Positions 47,411 to 59,229 of a stretch of 64,000 bases of DNA are shown piece by piece. The notes beneath the pieces were generated by a model. The model was not told where the DNA came from and searched no databases. It saw only the letters and a program-made list of their open reading frames with translations. The stretch is from Megalopta genalis (taxonomy: Eukaryota > Arthropoda > Insecta > Hymenoptera > Halictidae), in the NCBI RefSeq assembly GCF_051020955.1, contig NC_135013.1, positions 34,301,302-34,365,301 of the forward strand, given 5' to 3'. Each line of letters opens with the position of its first letter. The first letter of the stretch is position 1. Made by a program: the position numbers and the translations under genes.

Positions 47411-47958
47411 CGGTGAAGTCTCCCTAATCGACGCTCAGATTCTGCGCAAAAATGATGGGAAAAAGTTTGAGAAGAGGAGACACAATTGTTCGAGCATTGC
47501 AGCTCGTTTTCGTGCAGGGTGTTCCAAAATTATTGTACAAGCGAGAGCTGGAAGGTTCCTGAGGCCATTTGAAGCAACTTTTTCCTCAGCGAAAATGCAA
47601 TCCGCGACTTCGTTTACGAGTTATTAACGAAAAAGCAGTGGCCAATGAGAGGCCGGATCAGCTGGCGCGAGGCGGCCGAGCCAACCAGCTGTCGTAGCCC
47701 AGTTCCGCCCACTGACTCGACCGTCTCGCGCCAGCTAATCTGGCCGCTCATTGGTCACTGTTTTTCGCTGATAACTCGCAAACGAAGCCGCGGATTGCAT
47801 TTTCGCTGAGGAAAAAGTTACTACAAATGACCTCGGGAACCCATCATTTCCCGCTCGAACAATAATTTCGGAACGCGAGGCTCGATTAATCGCACCTCCT
47901 CCTCCCAAACTGTCCAATTTCGTTTACAAGCTGAAGGAAAATTGGGGAGAATTCGCTG
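47411..47958. mobile_element. TA-flanked MITE copy 2 with an insertion
   Basis: The ends CGGTGAAGTCTCCC and the complement of CAGCGAATTCTCCCC are flanked by TA at 47409-47410 and 47959-47960. The outer arms carry the family's AATCGACGCTCAGA and CAAACTGTCCAATTT blocks. The middle (47518-47877) is a different foldback element inserted near the centre, splitting the copy in two. Confidence 0.65.
47518..47877. mobile_element. 360-bp foldback element nested in a MITE
   Basis: Two ~160-bp inverted arms surround a short GC-rich loop. The left arm begins GGGTGTTCCAAAATTATTGT and the right arm ends with the complement of GCGTTCCGAAATTATTGT. Both arms share TTTTTCCTCAGCGAAAATGC and a (G/A)CCAATGAGMGGCC block. 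The complementary arms could form a near-complete hairpin. No coding capacity. Confidence 0.8.
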
Positions 47959-48456
47959 TAATCCTTCGAATTTTTCCAACGAATCGTCAGTTAATTGGCG
48001 CGGCGCTCGCGATCGACACATTTCCATTCTGTTGCCTTCGCAAGGAGCCCGATCATCTCCGTCTCCGACGAAATCCTTTCGAACTAGCCTCGCCCAACGA
48101 TTGGCTGATCGGACCAGCGATCTGCTGGATAAATCAGCAATTGCATCGAATCGATAATCGCGCGGACCTTCGAGTCGAAATCTTCGTCCTTGTATCGCGA
48201 AGTTAATGGCGCTACGCTGTTTTATCGTTACGATGTTACGATACCGGCGGGGATATAATCGATCGTTTACCGTGTCCGACAACTACATTGTACATTTTTA
48301 TGCAAATTTTTCTGATCATTCATCGGGAGAAAGCTGACGCGAGGTGGAATCCGAATTTCTAAATTCTTCTGCTCGCGGTAAAGACAGGTTCCGGTTGAAA
48401 TCCCGATTGTTTCGAATCGATCGCACTTCTCCGAGTTATCACGATCGCGGCCACTA

Positions 48457-48653
48457 CAGTGAATTCTCCCCAATCGACGCTCGGACAATTGCACAAAAAT
48501 GGACAATTTGGGAAGAAGGAGACACGATTGACCGATTGACCGATCGTCGACAACTATAAAAACGAGCCGCAAGGCTCGAATAATCCGTGTCTCCGCTTCC
48601 CGAATTGTCCATTTTTCTGCACACTCTGAGCGTCGATTAGGGAGAATTTACTG
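48457..48653. mobile_element. TA-flanked MITE copy 3 (intact)
   Basis: The 197-bp foldback is the best copy of the family. It is bounded by TA on both sides. The ends are CAGTGAATTCTCCC and GGGAGAATTTACTG. Arms of about 70 bp continue with AATCGACGCTC and AAAATGGACAATTTGGGAAG on the left and their complements on the right. The centre has CGAGCCGCAAGGCTCG. The CAGT terminus and TA target fit a Tc1/mariner-mobilised MITE. Confidence 0.78.
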
Positions 48654-48711
48654 TAATTCGTGATCAATGACGTTTCTCGCGAAGACACCGGCGACGGTTC
48701 GACAGCAAAAA

Positions 48712-48730
48712 ACACACACACACACACACA
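48712..48730. repeat. (CA)n microsatellite
   Basis: Short run of CA dinucleotides between copy 3 of the MITE and unique sequence. Confidence 0.8.
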
Positions 48731-49228
48731 TACGTCGTTTACACTTATCGGGGCCAGATTAGCCGTTATCGAAATTATCGTCTGGTTTAATCGGGAACGT
48801 ACTTCAATTAGTTCACTACATTCCTATCGCGGTATTGTCGAGCGAACAATCCTGACATTGTTCCAACGATAGCAACATTCATTTTTTCTTTTTCGCTTGC
48901 AGACAACTAATCAACCCTTGTACTGGCGAACGGGTATTGTAAAAGCATTATATAAGTCTTTAGCGATTTATTAGAGACAGATAAATTTAGCGATGCGTAA
49001 ACCGTTTTGAAATGTAGTCGTAGTAATTTTTAGCAACGCCTCCGTGTAAACTTCAATTTTGTGTATTCGATCGTTTTGATGCTCTGCGGGCTGGTTAAAA
49101 GCGAGAGAGAAAAAAACAAGTTTCGATGAAAAGATTCGGCATTGTGAAAGGGAATCGCGCGTTCGTTCGACGCTGGAAACACGGGATCCGACGAAATCGC
49201 GAGTCTTAAACCTTTTATTCGCGATTAT

Positions 49229-49361
49229 CGCATGTATATATATATTTATTTATATATATTTATATATATATTTATTTATATATATTTATATATATAATAT
49301 TATTATATATATTATTACATAATATTTATATATAAAATAAAATAAAATATATATATATATA
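49229..49361. repeat. TA/TTTA simple repeat
   Basis: Alternating TATATATTTA and TATATATA units, about 130 bp, in otherwise CpG-rich DNA. Confidence 0.8.
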
Positions 49362-50012
49362 CGAATAAATTCGATAAAATTTATGGAGGCTATAAAATCG
49401 AATTTACGAGGAATAATCCGACACGCCGATTTCCTCGAACGCAGCCGTGAAAATCGAACGAAGCGAAAAGATCCGAAGAATCGCGAAACTTGTCTAATCC
49501 ATTCGAACTGTTAAAGGAACAACTTTCTATTTAAGTAGTTTCTAAATCTTGCACGAGGATCGACGATCCAACCTATGATAAAAATCGCGCGAGACCGAGA
49601 TAAATGCACTGTTATTTGTTGAGCGTAACGCGAACACCGGCGATCGACGGATTTGCTTTCGCGCAGGAATGAAAATGCTCCGAGTCGATTGCAAGACGGA
49701 AACGGAGATAAAAAAAAAACTGTGCTTCTTCTTTCGATGATATATCAACGGGTCGAAAATAGTGGCTGAGCGTGTTCACAGTTTCGCGATTCGCTCGTTT
49801 ATTTCTGTCGTAAACGCATAAAACTCGCGGTATACCGATCGCCGGACTGCGGAATTTTTATGCATTTGTGGCAGAAAAAAGAAAGAGAAGAAAAAGAAAC
49901 GAGTAAGCGAAATTGAAAACGGCGGAAAAGTTCGGAGAAATTAAGAACGTCGAAAAATGATCAGCGTTGCAATCGCGATGCGGAGCGTTTTTATTTCGCG
50001 TATAATAATCCG

Positions 50013-50232
50013 CGATAAATTCTGCCTAATCGTCCTTCAGCCTGTACGCGAAAATGGACAATTTAGGGAGGTGAGAGGTACGATTGTTCGAGCCTCGGGG
50101 CTCGTTTTCACGGTCGCCGATCGTCGACGATTCTAAATACGAGGCGCGAGGCTCGGATAATCGTATCCCCTCTTCCCAAATTGTCCATCTTTGTTTACGA
50201 GCTGAAGGAAAATCGGGGAGAATTTACACACG
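50013..50232. mobile_element. TA-type MITE copy 4 (diverged)
   Basis: The left part GATAAATTCTGCCTAATCG and right part CGGGGAGAATTTACAC are the family ends with changes. Inside are AAAATGGACAATTTAGGGAG and its partner CTTCCCAAATTGTCCATCTT. The centre has a GCCTCGGGGCTCG hairpin. No clean TA duplication remains. Confidence 0.6.
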
Positions 50233-51144
50233 TTGCTCCGTGCTTCCGGAGCGTCGACGAACCGAGGCGACCCGACGTTCCCGTCGGCTTCCCGAAAAAT
50301 CTTGTGCCCGTTTCGGCCGGCGACAAATTCCGCGGATCCTGTTTTCACCGATTCGTTCGCGGAACTTTGATTTCTCTCGATCGACGTCACCCGAACGAAC
50401 GAACGATCACACGAACGAATCCACTCGTCGAACAGATCACCGGAGCCGATCAACTGCGAGCTGCGGGAACGACTTTGCTCTCGGCACCCACTTCCGATTT
50501 CGGTCCCGAACGACGTTCGGTTGCTCGTACACGACTGGCACACGACTGGATATCCGGAGGAGGTTGTTTTCGCGCACACGTTCACCGGGGATCCGGAACG
50601 CGATTTCTGACACCGTGGACGAGAGAGGATGGATCGGTTGGCCGGCGAGACGGCCACTCAAGAATGACTTAACACTGTCCACCTTCGGTTTATCACGGGA
50701 CTAAGTGTCTTCTCCCTACCTCTTGGACGCTACGCGCCTTCGCGCGAGCGACCCGATACCGACTCGGATATCCAGGCGAGCCTCGTTTTTTAACTCAACA
50801 CCCGGACGATCCCGAGGCTTCTCCGTCTTTGTCGCGCGAACGGACTTCAACCCTCCGCGAAAGAAAACGCAAAGGTTTCTGTCTCGGGTGTTTACATTCA
50901 AGTTCCGCTTTTTCTTCTACTTTTTCTCCCCCCCCCCCTTTTTGCATTTTTCTTTCTTTTTGTTTTCGTGTTTCACCTGTCCTTACGTGCGGCTGCTACC
51001 GTATTATTGTTCTCTTTCTATCAGTGTAACAAAGTATTCGTTCTGTTGATAAATAGAGTTGTTATTTTATTGAAATATTATTATTATAAATTATTTATAT
51101 TTTGGTTATATTATATTTAATTATTTATATTATTTATATTGTAT

Positions 51145-51774
51145 TTAACCAGTTAGCTGTGTTCGACGAGTATACTCGTCATGAAGAAGCGACAGTATAT
51201 TGTGTCATGACGAGTATACTCGTATTATTATTATAAATTATTCATATTATTCATATTATATTTAATTATTTATATTATTTATATTGTATTTAACCAGTTA
51301 GCTGTGTTTGACGAGTATACTCGTCATGCGTAAAAAGTAGCGACCATAGGCTATTTAAATTGTAATTTTGAGTGAAAACAAAAACATATTCTCCAGTTTC
51401 AAGATGTCTAGAATATTTTCAGGCGAATCGTGCACGAAGGTGTGTTTACATTGTTATAAAAATAAGATTAGAAAAGAATCACGATGTTGGTGTTCAACGT
51501 GCAAAGCACTTGGCTTGCTTTTCTTTAACTTTTATAAGTATTTGATTTCTTCTGCGTTTTTCGTTTATTACGTATGCAGTATACGTTGATGTCAAGTGAA
51601 TGAGTAAATATTAATAATGAAGTTGTTAATTTTATCAAATAAAATCGTGTTTTTGATCTAATATTTTAACAGCGACACTTATTCTATGTTTGACGAGTCT
51701 GTACTCGTCGCTTAGTTCTCGCGACACATATAGGCACGCGATCTAAAAAGGAGGCGCCACAGCTAACTGGTTAA
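51145..51774. mobile_element. piggyBac-like element remnant with duplicated left end
   Basis: The main element is 51290-51774, with perfect inverted ends TTAACCAGTTAGCTGTG and CACAGCTAACTGGTTAA, TTAA on each side. Next to both ends lies the near-palindrome GACGAGTATACTCGTC (51311 region, and GACGAGTCTGTACTCGTC near 51693). A second copy of the left end with its AT-rich flank sits 145 bp upstream (51145-51223), so a tandem duplication included flanking DNA. The interior keeps the 3' end of a transposase gene (51398-51589). Confidence 0.75.
51398..51589 (+). pseudogene. C-terminal fragment of piggyBac-type transposase
   Basis: The frame MSRIFSGESCTKVCLHCYKN, then KIRKESRCWCSTCKALGLLF and FNFYKYL, has paired cysteines (CLHC ... 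CWCSTC). They are spaced as in the C-terminal cysteine-rich zinc-binding domain of piggyBac transposases, which binds the terminal repeats. The usual final Cys/His (CF..YH) is lost: LLFFNFYKY. The catalytic DDD domain is absent, because only about 60 codons lie between the ends. It lies inside TTAA-flanked piggyBac-type termini, which supports the call. It is non-functional for transposition. Confidence 0.6.
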
Positions 51775-51985
51775 TTATTTATGTTATATTTATATTATTT
51801 ACATTATTTATATTATCATAAATTATTATCATAAATAATATTATTATATATATTATATATTATATATAATAATATTATTATAATATTATAATATATTATT
51901 ATTATAATTATTATATATATTATTATATTATATATATATATATTATTATTATTATTATCATAAATAATATTATCGAAATTATAAA
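51775..51985. repeat. AT-rich simple sequence
   Basis: TTATAT and ATT units following the piggyBac remnant. The same composition surrounds its left end (51050-51145). Confidence 0.75.
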
Positions 51986-52536
51986 AGATCTTTCTGTGAG
52001 AAATATCTCCCTAAACTTCTTCGCCGAAGCATTCACTGCAATAGAAAAATCGTACAAAGTCCGAGCAAACTCGACATCGTTATTGCTACAAAACAGTTTA
52101 CACTGGTAACGTTTTCTATTCGGTAGTTCCAGTGTCGAACAGCGTGTCTCGAACGTTTAACTTGACTCACGGAAAGATCGTTGGATGTTGGTCCCAAATA
52201 TTTGTCTCGAATACGCGATTGCGAACGAGGCGCGACCGCGATCGGATCGATATGGGAAAGCAGGCTGGCTGGAAGGCACGAGCGGAATTTTCGCGCGACC
52301 ATTTTCCAGATGTTTCCCGGCATTTCTTCGCGAAGCGTGGAACACGCGTCGGAGGAGATCTCCTCGCGAGAGATCGCGCCGCGAAAATGCCGGTTTTAGG
52401 TGTAGCAAGAGGTATCGCCGCGCGGACGCCGGGCAACAACTTCTATTTTCGGAATTGGTGCCCGTTTCGAGAATGGGAAAATTTGCGCAAGACGGACACA
52501 GGCGCGGCACAGAAAACGTTGCGTTTGTGGAAAGGC

Positions 52537-52845
52537 TTCCTCTCTCTCTCTCTCTCTTCCTCTCTCTCTCTCTCTTCCTCGCTCTCTCTCTTTCTCTCTC
52601 TCTCGCCCTCGCTCTCTCTCTCTCCCTCTTTCTCTCTCTCTCTCCCTCTCTCTCTCTCCCTCTTCTCTCTCTCTCCCTCTTCTCTCTCTCTCCCTCTTTC
52701 TCTCTCTCTCTCTCCCTCTTTATCTCTCTCTCTCTCTCCCTCTTTATCTCTCTCTCTCTCTCCCTCTTTATCTCTCTCTCTCCCTTCCTCTCTCTCTCTC
52801 TCTCTCTCTCTCGCTCCCTCTTTCTCTTTCACTCTCTCTCCTTTC
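52537..52845. repeat. (CT)n compound microsatellite
   Basis: About 310 bp of CT repeats interrupted by CCCTC, TTC and GC bases. It makes spurious Ser/Leu or Arg/Glu reading frames in several frames. Confidence 0.95.
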
Positions 52846-53401
52846 GCACGATTCGAATTCGATAAATCGTAATCGTAATCGTCGCCGGCGCGACGATTAT
52901 GGCGGCGGCTCGGCGTTCCCTGAACCGGCGATACGTAATCTAATCTCCGAAGATTTTTCGCGGACGGAAACCGTGCGCGAGAGCGAACCGCGTGAGTAAT
53001 CCGGGAGTATTTTGTTTTCGTCGTTATCGCGGCCGACCTTCGCGTTTTAAAGGGCCACTTTACGCGCGACCACGCGATAATAATCACCAGGACGGCGCGC
53101 GATCGATCATAATCGACGCTCTGCTCTTTCTTGTAATCTCTTCGCGTAACCAAGTTACGTCAAATAGACAACGGCCGGCCAACGTGTTTTACCTACCGAC
53201 GGTCATACGAATGTGTCGTTAATCTCGCGGAGTTGTTTAACAATATTTGCAACCGCCGTCGGCGATTGCTATCGCGAAGTAACAAGTTGGCTTTTGTGCG
53301 TAGCGTAATTATTCTGTTTTATTTGGAGTTTTACTGCGTCTTTTCTGCTAGTCGGGCGACGTATTGCTAATATTTTTTCTCTGATCAAATAAAACAATTA
53401 C

Positions 53402-53763
53402 TGATTTTATTGTTATTATTGTTTATTATTATTGGTATTATTATTTTTTTTTTTATTATTGTTATTGATATTACTATTATTATTATTATATATTATCATA
53501 TTATTATTACCTATAAGAAGCAAAAAGTAATAATTATCATCATTATCACATTGGTAGGATGTGTTTCGTTATTACTATTTTTATCATTATTATTGTTTAT
53601 TATTATTGGTATTACTATTATTATTATTTTATTATTATTATTATTGAAATTACTATTATTATCATTTGTTATTATTATTATTGATATTACTATTATTATT
53701 ATCTATAAAAACCAGAAAAAAATTAATTATCATCATTATCACATTGGTAGGACGTGTTTCTTG
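53402..53763. repeat. (ATT)n repeat with 195-bp duplication
   Basis: TTA/ATT repeat blocks. The non-repetitive word TCATCATTATCACATTGGTA occurs twice, near 53536 and 53731, each followed by GGAYGTGTTTC. A unit of about 195 bp was therefore duplicated. Confidence 0.8.
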
Positions 53764-54306
53764 ACATTAAATACGATCTTTATAGCACCTTCGAAAACTG
53801 ACATAATTTATCAGCATTTGTTAAAGCCTAAACATCGGCCGACGTCATTGGTCGAACAAATCGTCAACGGTTTCGCGATATCGCCACAAAATAGACTGTG
53901 AGAAAAATGACGAAAATAAACCTAATCCTATTTCCGATTCCGCCGAGAGTAGTGGGCGCCGTCCCATCGAAAGTTACGGTCGCTCTCGCGTTTTATAATT
54001 TTAGACAAGTTTACGAGGAGTCGCGCGCCTCGCCGCCATCCTTATCAACAAGTCAGTCAACGCTGTCTGTAATGAGCATCGTTAAAAGCAGCGGGCAAGA
54101 GCGAGTCGTGCACGGTGCCGAAACGCGTTCGAATACGCGTTGCGTTGCAAAAATATCGCAATTTTTTTTAAAAGATGACCTATTTTTCTCTCCGGCTCGA
54201 ATCGATCTCTACGGAGGATCGGTTCGAAGAATCGACGAGAAAATTTCGGTGCGCGCGATTCGCGCCGAACGGGACGACGCTCGACGGGCACACATGTGCG
54301 GTTGGA

Positions 54307-54309
<3 letters not shown>

Positions 54310-54339
<30 letters not shown>
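54310..54339. repeat. (GA)n microsatellite
   Basis: About 13 GA units in CpG-rich sequence. Confidence 0.85.
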
Positions 54340-54341
<2 letters not shown>

Positions 54342-56151
54342 AAGAATGCAGAGCAAATTTTGCTGTCGAGCTATCGGATTTCCTGATCGCGGGGATCGCT
54401 TTACACACAGTACCTTGGCCGCATGATCCTCGCTCCCGAAGCGACGACGTTGTTGTTCCGATTCGAAGGCCGCCGGAATCGGCCCGAGTTAAAGAATAAT
54501 AATGGTCATTTAAGTGCAATCGCGGCGAATGTCGCGGGAACACTGGGGCAAACGTGCCGCGGGATGGAGAGCACAGATGCAACAGGCCGCGCGTCGCGAA
54601 TCGGTTCCGTGACCTCGCCGCGCGTTATCGACCAGAGGAGTCAATCGACGGCCCGTTCGCCGACACTTCGATCCTGCCTCTTCGAGGAAAAACAAATTCC
54701 TCGGATCGAAACTGTCGCCCGCGAGCTACGTCGGCGGCCGACGGAACGACGACAACGACGAATCACCGACAAATCACCGACAAATCACCGACAATCTGCG
54801 ATCATGCCGGATTATATATTATTTATAATTTTATAACTAACGAGTAGCTATCCCGTATATATCCGATAAATAAATAAATAAGTAAAGCTCGCGGCTGCCA
54901 AAATCCGAAGAGACGTCGCCGAAGCGGCAGGAAACGTCGAACCGATCCTCGCGGCTCGAAAATGGCCCGCGCGCACGCCGCCGAATAAAATGACGTAACT
55001 CTCTTGTTCCCTATTGTTCAAAGTGCACCAAGGTAGTCGGACGACAGCGTTATCAGCGGCGAGCGTTATCTGGCTGTTCGCGTATGCGCGAAAACGCAGT
55101 CGGCGGCCGATACTTCGCATTTTAAAACGCAGAAACTCGGCGGAGCGTGCGTGCGCGCGTCGTGTTCTTTTCTCTTTTCTTCTACTCGTTTTTTCTTTTT
55201 TGTCAGGGACGAAGCGCGCCGTTCAGATATTCCGGGGGAACGTCGAAAGAGGGAATGATTGACCGCGTCCAATCAATCCTTTCCCCGGGTCAACGACCCG
55301 GCCGACGAGGATCCGACACAATAACTCTATAAATCTCGGCCCGCTTTCCGCGAATCGGAAGTCGTAATGCTGTCGCCGTCCACTGGCCTGGCCGGCGAGG
55401 AATGCCGCGAGCTTGCGATTCTTTTTTCGCCGGTCTCGCGGAAATCGGCCAATCTGGCTGGAACGGAACGTGACGGTTCCGCGAATTCCTTTGGAACGCG
55501 GACGGCTCGTTCGCCGGGAACGGGATTGCCGGACGGAGATTCGCCCTTTCAAACGGCTAATGCGATCTTTCTTGCGAAAGCGGGGGCGCATTTGTGCGGC
55601 AGCCCCCGTGACCGAGGTTCCGTGGATTTCCATTTATCATTGTATCGGATCGACTCATAAATAACTTCTGTTTTTTTATCGGACGTCTATTTCGTTCGTT
55701 CTTTTTTATTTTATTTATTTAATGAAAGTAAAAACCGGATTGTCCGAACAATAGGATTCCACCGAGCCGCGTCGGAAGTTGTTTACGGCTCGACTAATAT
55801 CTCCATCGGCTTGGAATTCGGCAAAACGTGTACGGTAGAACTTAGATTAATCGAACTAGATTTTTCTCGATCTTTATTATTTAGGTTTTCCGATTATTCC
55901 AAGCGATAACGACGAAACTGTACAGGGACCTCGATTAGGCCACGATTCGTCATCTTATACTATTGCGCTAATAATTCATGGGAAATGAAAAGAAATTCGC
56001 CAGCAATTTTAAATTCGTAATAATCCAAGTGCTACTGTATGTGTTGTTTCAACGGCTTCGTATTTGTTAGGATTACGGACGGATGATTATTATTTTTGCG
56101 GGTTTGGAACGTTGCGGGACGTTCGAGAAGAGCCGGTTCGCTGCCGACAAG

Positions 56152-56178
56152 ATGGCGGAGAAAGAAACGCGACGCTAC
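56152..56178 (+). CDS. Candidate first coding exon, gene running off the right
   Basis: GACAAGATGGCGGAGAAAGA starts an ATG in a strong context and reads MAEKETRRY in nine codons. It then meets a perfect donor, TAC|GTAAGTTTTCG, in phase 0. The ATG lies in an AAGATGGCGG word, the Pho/YY1-type element often found at transcription starts of housekeeping genes. I could not find a convincing second exon before the end of the window. The gene may have a long first intron, or this may be chance. No function is assigned. Confidence 0.3.
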
Positions 56179-59175
56179 GTAAGTTTTCGTGTTAATTGGA
56201 TCGCGTATCTCGTTGCTGCCTTTTATATTTAGCAGCGGCTTCGTTAAATAATAGATACATAAATATCCGCAGTCCACTTATCGCTGTTATTTAGCGTAGC
56301 AAAAGTATCAATGCTAGATTACGCCTTCAATTAAGACCCTACGAAGACGCGAAGCGACAAGAGTCGTCGCAGATAATGGCGAATACTTAATTAATACGAA
56401 GCTATTATTTACAAATAAATAACAAGCGTTGAAATCATCGTCGAAGCTATTATTTATCGCTGTTATCTATTCCATCCATGAAAATGTATTCCACTTTCGC
56501 CTCGATCATGAACTTCGGCCTAAACCACGACCGAGTTAATGAAAATTACTAGATTCCTTGAACTCCTTCCATTCGGATCGCGCGTAGCATCGTGTTCCAA
56601 AATATTTTGGCTCCGTATCAACGTTTTCGGCGCGATCAAACCGCGATAAAAGCGACGCCACAGTGTTAGAAGAGCCCGCCGCCAGACCGCGACCGATGAG
56701 CGAATGCTTATTTTGGCGATAGAATTCAGAGATTCGTGACTCACTCGTGCAGACATCAACATTGTTTATTAGGGGCAGTTAACGTCCGAGGGAACTGTTA
56801 TCGTCGTCCGGCTCTCTGTCGTCTTCGATGAGACGCATAGAAAGTCGGGGCCTTATCGGCGGCGAGGAGCAGCTTCGGAAGACGCGGGAGATTGAAATGA
56901 ACGTGTCGCCGTAAATCATGCCGGGGCCAGCCTTCGAAAATAGGTGGCGAGCGTTAATCAAGCCTCGCGGGGACGTCGAACAGTGATTTTAACGACTGGT
57001 CCGCGGCGTCCAGTCCCATCTCGTCACGGCGTGTGTATTTATATCATTCGGTCCGTGGCGAACCTTGGCCGCGAACCGAAGCCGTTTCCAACGTTCCACG
57101 GAACCGTTCCCGACCACGATGGATGTCGCGACCCTTGTTTACGGCGCTCTCTCAACCAGCTCGTAAACCAACGCTATTTTCAAGCTACGCTACCGTGATT
57201 CTCGGATCGATCGACCTCGGGGGCCTCGCGCTCGACTTTTGGGACCGATCGGTTCCAACTCCAATTTCGAGATCTTTATTTTACGTAAGGCGACGACGTT
57301 TCTTCTGTCCTCTGGTGCACTGAGCCTGATCGGGCTACGCGCGCACAGAATTCTTTAGAATGCATCGTGTCTCGTTCGACGATCAATTTTTAGAGACGCT
57401 GCGGACGGCTCGTTCAGACAATTGTTCGTTGTCCTCGTTGTCGGACAATTCGCTGCTCCAATTCAATACCGAGATAATGTCTAAATATTGAAGTTTAAAG
57501 GAAAACGCATTTCAAGCTTTACTTTTCCATTAATGATTTGCTTCTCGAAAACGATGAAACATTATTTTCACTGAATTTTCTACTAATGTATACTGAAAAA
57601 AATATAAATAATATATTTATTGTTAATATTTATTTTATTTATATATATAGATATTTTAATATCTCAATCGACTGTTTCGCTTTTCGATAAACCAAAGCCT
57701 CTGGAAGCTTCTTATCGCGCGAACGAAATTCCGTAGAACAACTGATCTCGTTCCGATTTCCATGCACGTCTCGCAATCGAATCGATCGGATCGTATACGA
57801 CAAGCGAAATTGCATCGATGTATCCTCGCGCGAAAGAAGGAGAGCCGCGTTCGCGATACAATTTACCGGGAACAAATTAACTGGAGGGCCCGGGAGGGAG
57901 AGTGACTCGTACGGATGACGCTCGATCCTCCAAGGATCGTCGATCGCGGCCGCTGGATCGGCGCTGGATCATCGCGAAAGGTGGAATCGATCTGAGTCAC
58001 TGTCTCGGTCGTGACCTCTCTCGCTCGATGACTAATTTTCTCGGTCGATCTTTTATGCGAAAAAGCTCGCTGCTTGTGCTCGTCCCGTCGAACAAGACGC
58101 TTCGGTTAACAATCGGCGTGAAGGCGGTTTCTCATTGTCCGAACGCGAGTCATGCGCGATGCCGTCACGGCCTCGTCGTCCGAGTTGTCGATGAACGAGC
58201 CAGACAGGCATCTATCTATCCGTTCAGCTTCTCCTACGGTGGGAATCGCTGTTTCCATTTCGAAGCTAATTAATCGGACGGATCCCGGCCTCCGCGTTTC
58301 GTTTCTCAACCGCTTTAATGGAACTCCTCTCGATCGGTGACCGTTGCTCCCCCAGCTTTCCACTGATAGAGACAATTAGCAACGGCCAGCCGATTGCTTA
58401 ATTGCGGCTTCATTACGCAAACACCAGCATCCGTCGCGAGCTAGCGAAATGGAACGGCACCTGCGGGTAAATGGCCCCGTTTGCGGCCGGTCTTATCAAT
58501 GACCGCCTTTCCGTTTCGTAACAGCTGGCCGGAGACGGCATCTCGCTTTTTCGTTGTTCTCTGCTCTCGTTGGCTGATAATCGGCGAACACTGCGGGAGA
58601 ACTTTTCTTGAAACTTTGGACTGCGGATTTGTGATTTGGATTTTTTTAGCAGCCGCTGCTACATCCGTTTTCATTTTTATATTATCGAAACCTCCGAGTT
58701 GAGACCGAAGTTATTCCTTTTATTAGTCTTGATATTAATGGTTGATGATTAAATATCACTGCCACAAGATTAGAATTTAGATGGATTACTTGTAATTCTG
58801 GGTCCGAATGGACCGAAAAATCAAGGATGATTCATTGTTGAAGTTACCGTCGCTATAGAGGAATCATATCTTACTCTCGCACTTCCCACGTAAAACCGAA
58901 CAGTGACACGTTTAATTTACAGTGATCCGATAACTGAATAAGCTGAGACAATATAAATAATCGTCGGGAATTTATCAAGCTTTAAAACAGTCAGAAAACA
59001 TTAACCTTCCGGTGAACAGTGGGTAAACATGTTCTCTCGAAAAACAGCCAACGAAAGTGACCAGAAGAACGGTGCTAAATCGGCTCGACACATTTTGGTT
59101 ACATTCGATTTTCTGCGTAACGTGAAAGTTACCATTTTCAATCATAAATCGATTGCTTCAGAATTCTACCAGATT

Positions 59176-59229
<54 letters not shown>

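Larger units (their letters stand above)
46408..56151. other. CpG-rich, gene-poor, repeat-laden region
   Basis: No conserved protein is recognised on either strand. Long open frames (50084-50704, 52132-52872 and others) are open in several frames at once, as expected of stop-poor GC-rich or CT-repeat DNA. The region contains three TA-flanked MITEs, a large foldback, a piggyBac remnant and several microsatellites, listed separately. Part may be 5' flank or UTR introns of Myo61F. Confidence 0.55.

Noticed and set aside
50084..50704. 206-codon open frame on the plus strand
   Set aside because: Two more frames (50133-50657 minus, 50181-50672 plus) are open over the same bases. Stop codons are simply rare in this CpG-rich DNA, the peptide is Arg/Ser-rich without domains, and its start lies inside a MITE.
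52132..52872. 246-codon frame with Ser/Leu repeats and its minus-strand partner
   Set aside because: More than 300 bp of it is CT microsatellite, which is open in several frames by composition.
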